Part shown: positions 1-5,791 of the stretch, in pieces | Layout: every line of letters begins with the position of its first letter | Position numbering within the stretch: position 1 is the stretch's first letter | DNA from: Rhodospirillales bacterium | GTDB lineage: Bacteria > Pseudomonadota > Alphaproteobacteria > Rhodospirillales > Magnetospirillaceae | Reading direction: 5' to 3' | DNA: 6,628 bases | Assembly (NCBI GenBank): GCA_030040955.1 | Contig: JASHSH010000444.1 | Span: forward strand, 1-6,628 | The notes under the pieces: model-generated | Told to the model about the DNA's origin: nothing | Database searches by the model: none | Seen by the model: only the letters and a program-made list of their open reading frames with translations | Made by a program: the position numbers and the translations under genes

Positions 1-949
1 CCAGGATCGCGCCCGCGTCATAGGGCACGTGCAGCCATTTGTGATAGTCGAAGGCGATCGAATCCGCCCGCTCGATGCCGCGCGCCATCGGTGCATGCGC
101 CGGCGACAGCACGACGAGTCCGCCGAACGCCCCGTCCACATGCAGCCAGATGCGCTCGACCGCGCATAGTTCCGCGATCGCCGCGATCTCGTCGAACGCG
201 CCGCTGTTCACCGTGCCGGCGCTGGCGACCACGCAGAATGGGGTCGCGCCCGCCGCGCGGTCGCCCGCGATCGCGGCCCGAAGCGCGGGTATATCCATGC
301 GCAGCGAGGCATCGACGGGAATCACCCGCAGCGAGTCGCGCCCCAGACCGAGAAGCTCCACCGCCTTGACGAGCGACATATGCACTTCGCTCGACGCATA
401 GGTCACCGGCCGCGAGTTCCCCATCCCGCGCGCCCGCACATCCGGGCCAAGCGCATGGTGGCGCGCCACCGCGAGTCCGAGCAAATTTGCCATCGAACTG
501 CCGCTGACCAGCAGCCCGCCGGCGGAGGGGGGCATGCCGAACCAGCGGCAGGCCCATCCGATCACCGTGCGCTCGAGCGGAAGCGCCGCATGATCGCGGC
601 CGCCGCAATTGGCGTTGATCGCGGCCGCCGCCATCTCGGCGAGCATTCCCCCCGGGGTTCCGGTGCCCTGCACCCAGCCCCAGAAGCGGGGATGCGTGTT
701 GAAGGTCGCGTAGGGAAGGATCAGCGATTCTAGATCGGCGCGCAGAGCGTCGAACGCGGCGGGCTCGCGCGGCGAAGGCTGGTCGAGGCGATGCCGGATC
801 TCGTCGGACATCGGGCGCCAGACCGGACCCTCGGCGGCGTGCTCCAGCCGGCCGATCAGCAGGTCGAGCAGCGCATGCGCATCGCGCCGGAACGCGTCCC
901 AGTCGGCCGGATCGAGCAGGCCGCGGCGGGAAGACGGCGCGCCGCTCAC
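1..949 (-). CDS. PLP-dependent group II amino acid decarboxylase, C-terminus beyond the window
   Basis: Predicted cytosolic enzyme that decarboxylates an L-amino acid (aromatic, glutamate-like or related) to an amine using pyridoxal phosphate. The visible part is 316 codons read from a GTG start. Seen in order: an N-terminal helical segment (LLDPADWDAF, residues 11-20); HPRFWGW (86-92) and GTPGGMLAEM (97-106), typical of the family's active-site entry; SGSSMANLLGL (149-159), the phosphate-binding region; SSEVHMSLVKA (186-196), with His190 expected to stack on the PLP ring; HVDGAFGG (270-277), with Asp272 for the pyridine nitrogen; and DYHKWLHVP (301-309), with Lys304 as the Schiff-base lysine. 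All key catalytic residues are therefore present. The second Ser in SGSS sits where many relatives have Gly. The GTG start overlaps the TGA of the upstream TPR/ATP-grasp gene (GTGA), which supports this start and implies translational coupling; no strong Shine-Dalgarno is visible. The substrate cannot be assigned from the sequence. Family members are sometimes mislabelled as aminotransferase. The usual 450-500 residue length implies about a third is missing beyond the edge. Confidence 0.93.
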   Translation of the reverse strand, partial: MSGAPSSRRGLLDPADWDAFRRDAHALLDLLIGRLEHAAEGPVWRPMSDEIRHRLDQPSPREPAAFDALRADLESLILPYATFNTHPRFWGWVQGTGTPGGMLAEMAAAAINANCGGRDHAALPLERTVIGWACRWFGMPPSAGGLLVSGSSMANLLGLAVARHHALGPDVRARGMGNSRPVTYASSEVHMSLVKAVELLGLGRDSLRVIPVDASLRMDIPALRAAIAGDRAAGATPFCVVASAGTVNSGAFDEIAAIAELCAVERIWLHVDGAFGGLVVLSPAHAPMARGIERADSIAFDYHKWLHVPYDAGAIL

Positions 950-2856
950 CCGGCGGCCCGCTCGATGCGCGCTTCGACCATCCGGCGCACCGCCTCGAAG
1001 ATGCGGGGCACGTGGCGGTGCTTGTAGGGATGCCGCTTGGGATCGTCCATCAGATGCACGATCACGCCGACATCGACCTCGAACAGCAGCAGGCGTCCGT
1101 CGGGCGCGATCGAGCAGTCGACGCCGAAGAAATCGAGCCCGAGCCGCCGCGCCATCTCGGCCAGCGCGTTGCGCAGGCGCGCGGGGAACACGGTCTCGAA
1201 ATCGGCAAGGAAGCGCTCCTCCTCGCGGTCCATCATCGCCGGATCGTCGTTGACCGCGTTGTAATAATGAACCAGCCAGCGCTTCGAGATCGCCATGTGG
1301 AAGGGGTAGGGCACCCCATCGACCAGGATCACCCGATATTTGCGGAACAGTCCATCGGCGTTGCGATAGTCGACAAATCGCGTGGCGTAGAGATCGCTGC
1401 CGGCGAGCGCGGCGAGCGCCAGATCGATACCATCGGCCGCCTCAACCAGGCGCACCCCCTGGCCGGCATGCGTGCCGGCGGGACGTAGCAGCAACGGCGG
1501 CGCGATGCGGCCCGAACCGATCGCGGACTTCAGCTCCGCTTCCGCCGAGGCGGGGGAAAGCCGAAGCACGGTCGGTACCAGGCTGTCGGGCAGATCGGCG
1601 AGCAGGAAGGCCACATCGGCGCGCCCCGTCGCCGCGACCCGATCGGGCCGGTTCAGCACCGGCTTGCCGAGCGCGGCGACGACGGATTCCGCCTGGGCCA
1701 GTTCGCCCCGGGTCAGATCGGGCTCGGCGACGGCGTTGAACACCGCGTCGCAGGGCGGCAGAGCGTCCAGATCGGGCGCCGAATCGGGCGCCACAAAATA
1801 GGTGTGGATGGCGCCCCAATCGGCCGCGCGCAGCAAGAAATCGGTCGGCAGATTGGCCTGCCAGTCTCCCGCAGCCTTGAGCACCAGCAGATGCGGGCGG
1901 GCGGGATCGGCGCCACGTTCGGTGAACAGCCGGGTGATCTCCAACGCCCGGCGCTGATGCTCGAGCGCCAGTTCGCGCTGGCCGACGATCTGCGCCATGG
2001 TGTGGATGCGCATATGCACGTCCGCGCGCGCCGGGTCCGCCTCGACGCATTTGCGCAGCGCTTCCAAGGAATCGGCGAAGCGATGCTGCCGGAAATGCAG
2101 TCCGCCGAGCGTCTCCCATGCCTCGGCAAGGTCCGGCGCCTCGGCCAGCGTGGCGCGCAACATTCCCAACGCGGCGCCGACCTCGCCGGAATCCTCCAGC
2201 GCCTTGGCGAGCTCGACGCCCATGGTCCGATTGCCATGCACGCCGACGCCCCAGCGCAGCGCTTCGATCGTGATCTCGGGCCTGCCCATCCGCCGGCCGA
2301 TCTCGGCGAGATTGCGATAGGCGGCGGCGTTCTCGGGCGCCGCGGCGATCGCCTTGCGGAAGGCTTCCGCCGCCGCCGGCAGATTGCCCAGCTCGGTCTC
2401 GGTCAATCCGAGGGCGTTGAATCCGTCGAGGATCGTCGGCTGGATCGCCACCGCGGAGCGGAAGGATTCGGCAGCGTCGCTCGCGCGGCCGAGCATGCGC
2501 AGCGCGAGCCCCAGATTGTAATGGGCCTGGGCATTGCCGGCATCGAGATCGAGGCCGGTGCGGTATGACGCAACCGCTTCCTCGAGCTTGCCCTGCTTCT
2601 TCAGCACTAGCGCGAGGTCGATATGCGCCTCGGCGTGATCGGGGGCGACCGCGAGGCAGCGGCGGAACCAGGCGGCGGCGGTATTCAGATCCCCGGCCCG
2701 ATAGCACAGCATGCCGATCAGGTGCAGCGTCGGCGGATCGTCGGGCTTGGCGGCAAGGATGCACTCGCAAGCCTCCAGGCAGCTGTAATACTGGCCGCGC
2801 AGGTACAGCGACACCGCCTGGTCGTAGGTCGGCTCCGCCGCGATCGCTTCGCCCAT
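946..2856 (-). CDS. TPR-repeat protein fused to a C-terminal ATP-grasp-like ligase domain
   Basis: A 636-residue protein with no signal peptide or membrane segment, so probably cytosolic. Residues 9-314 form about nine 34-residue TPR units; AHYNLGLALRMLGRASDAAE (111-130) is the clearest, with the expected small and aromatic positions. The fold binds peptides or partner proteins. Residues about 320-630 resemble an ATP-grasp domain: LNRPDRVAATGR (401-412), typical of the pre-ATP-grasp part of glutathione synthase/RimK-like enzymes; a glycine-rich loop LLRPAGTHAGQG (456-467); RKYRVILVDGVPYPFHMAIS (505-524) in the central sheet; and FGVDCSI (577-583) plus LLLFEVDV (589-596) for metal and ATP binding. 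ATP-grasp enzymes join a carboxylate to an amine or thiol through an acyl phosphate. Oddities are Arg458 where Lys is common and Asp595 where the E-x-N motif normally has Asn. The ATG start has AGGGA upstream. The stop overlaps the decarboxylase start, so the two proteins probably act together. The TPR assignment is firm, the ATP-grasp assignment good, and the ligase reaction and substrate are inferred. Confidence 0.9.
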   Translation of the reverse strand: MGEAIAAEPTYDQAVSLYLRGQYYSCLEACECILAAKPDDPPTLHLIGMLCYRAGDLNTAAAWFRRCLAVAPDHAEAHIDLALVLKKQGKLEEAVASYRTGLDLDAGNAQAHYNLGLALRMLGRASDAAESFRSAVAIQPTILDGFNALGLTETELGNLPAAAEAFRKAIAAAPENAAAYRNLAEIGRRMGRPEITIEALRWGVGVHGNRTMGVELAKALEDSGEVGAALGMLRATLAEAPDLAEAWETLGGLHFRQHRFADSLEALRKCVEADPARADVHMRIHTMAQIVGQRELALEHQRRALEITRLFTERGADPARPHLLVLKAAGDWQANLPTDFLLRAADWGAIHTYFVAPDSAPDLDALPPCDAVFNAVAEPDLTRGELAQAESVVAALGKPVLNRPDRVAATGRADVAFLLADLPDSLVPTVLRLSPASAEAELKSAIGSGRIAPPLLLRPAGTHAGQGVRLVEAADGIDLALAALAGSDLYATRFVDYRNADGLFRKYRVILVDGVPYPFHMAISKRWLVHYYNAVNDDPAMMDREEERFLADFETVFPARLRNALAEMARRLGLDFFGVDCSIAPDGRLLLFEVDVGVIVHLMDDPKRHPYKHRHVPRIFEAVRRMVEARIERAAG

Positions 2857-2955
2857 GCGCTACTCGTCCCTGCCTTCGCCGCGGCGAGCAAGGCCGCGCC
2901 GCAGCAAACTACCCTAAGTCCGGATGGTTTCTGAAAAGTTTCCGCGCCGGGGCCG
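2857..2955 (-). other. 99-base spacer with an AT-richer patch, possible internal promoter
   Basis: This gap separates the deacetylase stop from the TPR/ATP-grasp start. The 40 bases at 2901-2940 contain 18 G or C (45%), well below the surrounding coding sequence. On the minus strand a loose promoter-like pair, CTTTTC and TAGGGT 16 bases apart, can be drawn, but neither matches the sigma-70 consensus well. No hairpin followed by a T-run is seen, so there is no convincing intrinsic terminator. The gap may hold a promoter that lets genes 6 and 7 be expressed apart from the genes upstream, or it may be plain spacer. Confidence 0.3.
2867..2871 (-). promoter_or_regulatory. Shine-Dalgarno for the TPR/ATP-grasp gene
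   Basis: AGGGA on the minus strand lies 10 bases before the ATG at 2856. The spacing is slightly long but workable, and it supports this start over later in-frame codons. Confidence 0.5.
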
Positions 2956-4185
2956 CTACGGGTCATCCTGCATGCGGGCGCGGACCACCGCCGTCACCGG
3001 GACCAACACGAGACCTTTCGACGGCAAGGTGGGCAGCCAAGCGGCCAGCGCGGCAATGGTTCCGTCGCGCGGATGGCCGATGGCGATGGCGTTTCCCTTC
3101 TTGCGGGCGACATCCTCCAGCACCCGAAGCTGGCCGGCGACCTGATCGACGTCCGACACCAGGGCGGCGTCCAGGAACACGTTGCGCGCGGCGGTCGGCA
3201 CGCCCGCCCGTCTTGCCTCCAGCAAGCCGACGCTCTTGTCGGTGGTGACCGAATCGATGAACAGCAGCCCGCGCGGCTTCAGGACCTCCATCACCACCCG
3301 CATTCCCTCGGGATAGGCGGTGAACTTGCTGCCCATATGGTTGTTGATGCCGACATAGCCGTCGAAATGGCCGAGATCGTCGATCAGCCTGCCGCGCAGC
3401 TCGTCGGGCGAGAGCCTGGTGAGAAGGACGCCGGGTCCGGGATCGATATGCTGGTCGATCGGTTCCATCGGCACATGCATCATGATTTCGTGCGCGTGCG
3501 CCCGGGCGTCCGCCTCCTGGCTCGGCATATCGCCGGCATAGGACATGAACGACAAAGTGAGCGGACCGGGCAGGTCGATCACCTCCTTGCTGCGCCTGCG
3601 GTCGAGCCCGACATCGTCGATGATCACCGCGATTATCGGCTTGCCACCCGTCGGCGGGGTGGCGAGGGCGTAGCGCCGCCAGGCCGGGCCCGAAGCCGAA
3701 GCCGGCTCGACCGCGACGGGGGTGGAGGCGGTTGCTGGCTGGGCGGCCGTCTCGCCGGGCGCAGGCAAGGCGTCCACCGATACATGCATCCGCGGTGCCG
3801 GCTTGGGCGTCGGCGGCTCGTTCGGACCCGGCGGCGGCAAGGGCTCGTCCTCGATGACGGTCCGGGCGCTGGTTTCGGTGGGCGGCGGGTTGTCCGACAG
3901 GATGGCGGGAGAGGGCGTCGGTGGTGGTGGGGGAGGCGGGGGCGGCTCGGCGGTCACGGCGGGATGGGGCGCCGCAGCCGCGGCGGTCTCCGAAGGGACC
4001 CCGGCGGGAGCGGGTTGTACCGGAGCGGAGGCGGGCGGCGTCACCGGGGGAGAACCGGGCGCGAGCAGCACCCGGAAGGCGATCACGCCGACGATGACGG
4101 CGGCCACGGCGAGGGCGGGCGGCAATAGACCGGAAGCGCGCGCCCGCTTCAACATCTCGGCGATCGCCGGGCGCGGGTCCACCAC
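2956..4185 (-). CDS. Membrane-anchored divergent polysaccharide deacetylase family protein (YibQ/DUF610 type)
   Basis: A 409-residue envelope protein. A basic N-terminus (LKRARAS, 12-18) precedes one hydrophobic segment at about 21-43, read as an uncleaved signal anchor that places the rest in the periplasm. Residues 45-175 are a low-complexity Pro/Ala linker including nine prolines in a row (81-89). Residues 182-405 are the Polysacc_deac_2 domain, a divergent relative of NodB-type deacetylases: AVIIDDVG (186-193) with the DD pair, HEIMMHVPMEP (232-242), GINNHMGSKFT (279-289) with the likely metal-binding His283, FIDSVTT (309-315), and AIGHP (368-372). The family is thought to hydrolyse acetyl groups from an envelope glycan, but the substrate is not established for most members. 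In many proteobacteria the gene sits near envC or ctpA (cell-wall hydrolysis); here it follows trpE, which is unusual. The GTG start is chosen because GAGGA lies 8 bases upstream. The stop is TAG. Catalytic activity is inferred from retained motifs. Confidence 0.92.
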   Translation of the reverse strand: MVDPRPAIAEMLKRARASGLLPPALAVAAVIVGVIAFRVLLAPGSPPVTPPASAPVQPAPAGVPSETAAAAAPHPAVTAEPPPPPPPPPTPSPAILSDNPPPTETSARTVIEDEPLPPPGPNEPPTPKPAPRMHVSVDALPAPGETAAQPATASTPVAVEPASASGPAWRRYALATPPTGGKPIIAVIIDDVGLDRRRSKEVIDLPGPLTLSFMSYAGDMPSQEADARAHAHEIMMHVPMEPIDQHIDPGPGVLLTRLSPDELRGRLIDDLGHFDGYVGINNHMGSKFTAYPEGMRVVMEVLKPRGLLFIDSVTTDKSVGLLEARRAGVPTAARNVFLDAALVSDVDQVAGQLRVLEDVARKKGNAIAIGHPRDGTIAALAAWLPTLPSKGLVLVPVTAVVRARMQDDP

Positions 4186-4193
4186 CTATCGAG

Positions 4194-4198
4194 TCCTC
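4194..4198 (-). promoter_or_regulatory. Shine-Dalgarno deciding the GTG start of the deacetylase
   Basis: GAGGA on the minus strand lies 8 bases before the GTG at 4185. This is good spacing and the strongest ribosome binding site in the window. A second GTG follows directly, but the first is better spaced. Confidence 0.7.
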
Positions 4199-4228
4199 AC
4201 CGTCGAATGCCCGATATCCGCATGGCTA

Positions 4229-4244
4229 CCGAACGATCGTTCGG
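4229..4244. promoter_or_regulatory. Perfect 16-bp palindrome, candidate TetR-type operator
   Basis: CCGAACGATCGTTCGG equals its own reverse complement. It lies in the 85-base gap between trpE and the deacetylase, 26 bases past the trpE stop and 43 bases before the deacetylase GTG. The half-site pattern CGAACG/CGTTCG resembles operators of TetR-family repressors. In RNA it could fold as a 6-bp stem with a GATC loop, extendable with one bulged C, but no T-run follows on either strand, so an intrinsic terminator is less likely. No regulator gene is in the window. The operator reading is inference; the palindrome itself is certain. Confidence 0.45.
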
Positions 4245-4270
4245 GTACATTTCGGCGTCGCCAGACGCAC

Positions 4271-5791
4271 TCACCCGCGCCGCGCCGAGAAGGCGACCGC
4301 CTCCTCGGCCGCGCGCAGCAGGGCGCGCGCCTTGCTCCAGGATTCCTGATACTCCGCCTCGGGCACAGAATCGGCAACGATCCCGCCGCCCGCCTGGATA
4401 TGCATCACCCCGTCCTTGACCAGCGCCGTGCGCAACGCGATGCAGGTATCCATCGCCCCGTTGGCGGCGAGGTAGCCGATGCAGCCGGCATAGAAGCCCC
4501 GGCGCACCGGTTCCAGCTCGTCGATGATCTCCATCGCCCGCACCTTGGGCGCGCCCGACACCGTGCCGGCCGGGAAGCCGGCGAACAGGGCGTCCATCGC
4601 GTCGTAGGCGGGATCGAGCGCGCCCTCGACATTGGAGACGATGTGCATCACATGCGAATAGCGCTCGATGGCGAACTGCTCGGTGACCCGCACCGTACCG
4701 ACCTGGGCGACGCGGCCGACATCGTTGCGTCCCAGGTCGAGCAGCATCAGATGCTCGGCCAGCTCCTTGGGATCGGCGAGCAGCTCGTCCGCCAGCGCCT
4801 TGTCTTCGACATCGTCGCGGCCCCGCCGACGGGTGCCGGCCAGCGGGCGGATGGTAACCCTGCCGTCGCGCAGCCGGACCAGAACCTCCGGGCTCGATCC
4901 GACCAGCGCGAAGTCGCCGAAATCGAGAAAGAACATGAACGGGCTCGGATTCGTCCGGCGCAGCGCGCGATAGAGCGAAAACGGGGGCAGATGAAACGGA
5001 ACCGCGAAACGCTGCGACAGCACCACCTGGAATATGTCGCCGGCCAGGATGTATTCCTTGCCCTTCTCGACCATCTCCTTGAATTGCTCGGCGGTCATGT
5101 TGGTGACCGGTTTGGGCGGCGGCGCCCCGTCGGTGCTGGCGTCGCGCCCATAGGGCAGGCTGCGCTCGAAATCGGCGACCGCGTCGGCCAGGCGCTCGCA
5201 GGCCTGGCCGTAGGCGGCGCGGGCGGTGAGTCCGGGCTGCGGACGGGCCGGCGTGACGATCGTCACCGAATCGTCGACATTGTCGAAGATCGCCATCACG
5301 GTCGGACGGAGGAACAGCCCGTCGGGAATGCCGATCGGGTCCGGGTTTTCGTCCGGCAACCGCTCGGCCAGGCGGACCATGTCGTAGCTCATGTAGCCGA
5401 CCAGTCCGGCGGCCATCGGCGGCAGGCCCGGCGGTATCTCGATACTCGACTCCTCGACCAGGGCCCGGAGGCTCGCGAGTGCGCCGCGCGCGGTCGCGAC
5501 GGGGCACGGCGCGAAGGAATGCGCCTCGAACCGGGCCTGGCGATTGATCTCGGCCGCGTTGCCACGGCAGCGCCAGATCACGTCCGGCTTCATGCCGAGG
5601 ATCGAATAGCGCCCGCGCTGCGCACCCCCCTCGACCGATTCGAGCAGAAAGCTGTTCGGCCGCCCGTCGGCCAGCTTGAGCATGGCCGAGACCGGCGTCT
5701 CCAGATCGGCGACCAGCCGGGTCCACACCACCTGTGCCGCGCCCGCGCGGTAGCGTTCCTCGAATTCGTCGAGCGGCAGCGGGACCTTCAT
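4271..5791 (-). CDS. trpE: Anthranilate synthase component I
   Basis: Converts chorismate to anthranilate, the first committed step of tryptophan synthesis, using ammonia from the TrpG glutaminase subunit; cytosolic. The 506-residue length is normal for a stand-alone TrpE and nothing suggests a fused TrpG domain. Seen: LLESVE (49-54) and NPSPFMF (281-287), the two segments that form the tryptophan feedback site in this family, so end-product inhibition is predicted; the chorismate-binding domain with GDIFQVVLSQRF (251-262), RPLAGTRRRG (315-324), LLDLGRNDVGR (350-360), ERYSHVMHIVSNVEG (376-390) with catalytic-site His380, GTVSGAPK (409-416) and IQAGGGIVADS (465-475). The RPLAGTRRRG form and the LLES motif favour TrpE over the aminodeoxychorismate synthase PabB. 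The ATG overlaps the TGA of the upstream isomerase gene (ATGA) and lacks a strong Shine-Dalgarno, so translation is probably coupled. trpG does not follow; the next gene is the deacetylase after 85 bases. No leader peptide or attenuator was seen upstream, where the sequence is coding. Confidence 0.97.
   Translation of the reverse strand: MKVPLPLDEFEERYRAGAAQVVWTRLVADLETPVSAMLKLADGRPNSFLLESVEGGAQRGRYSILGMKPDVIWRCRGNAAEINRQARFEAHSFAPCPVATARGALASLRALVEESSIEIPPGLPPMAAGLVGYMSYDMVRLAERLPDENPDPIGIPDGLFLRPTVMAIFDNVDDSVTIVTPARPQPGLTARAAYGQACERLADAVADFERSLPYGRDASTDGAPPPKPVTNMTAEQFKEMVEKGKEYILAGDIFQVVLSQRFAVPFHLPPFSLYRALRRTNPSPFMFFLDFGDFALVGSSPEVLVRLRDGRVTIRPLAGTRRRGRDDVEDKALADELLADPKELAEHLMLLDLGRNDVGRVAQVGTVRVTEQFAIERYSHVMHIVSNVEGALDPAYDAMDALFAGFPAGTVSGAPKVRAMEIIDELEPVRRGFYAGCIGYLAANGAMDTCIALRTALVKDGVMHIQAGGGIVADSVPEAEYQESWSKARALLRAAEEAVAFSARRG

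Noticed and set aside
18..608. A 196-codon minus-strand open frame
   Set aside because: It is an out-of-frame shadow of the decarboxylase. The neighbouring frame carries all the PLP-binding motifs and continues off the left edge.
1804..2568. A 254-codon plus-strand open frame
   Set aside because: It is antisense to the TPR repeats, and its apparent periodicity mirrors the 34-residue repeat on the other strand.
4197..4223. A short minus-strand frame (MRISGIRR) before the deacetylase, considered as a leader peptide
   Set aside because: It has no Shine-Dalgarno, no run of regulatory codons and no terminator/antiterminator pair after it.
4225..4248. Intrinsic terminator for trpE at the palindrome
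   Set aside because: The hairpin stem is short and no T-run follows on the minus strand. It was kept only as a palindrome with a possible operator role.
4197..5726. A 509-codon minus-strand frame overlapping trpE
   Set aside because: It is the +1 shadow of trpE, with an Arg/Gly/Ala-rich product and no motif.
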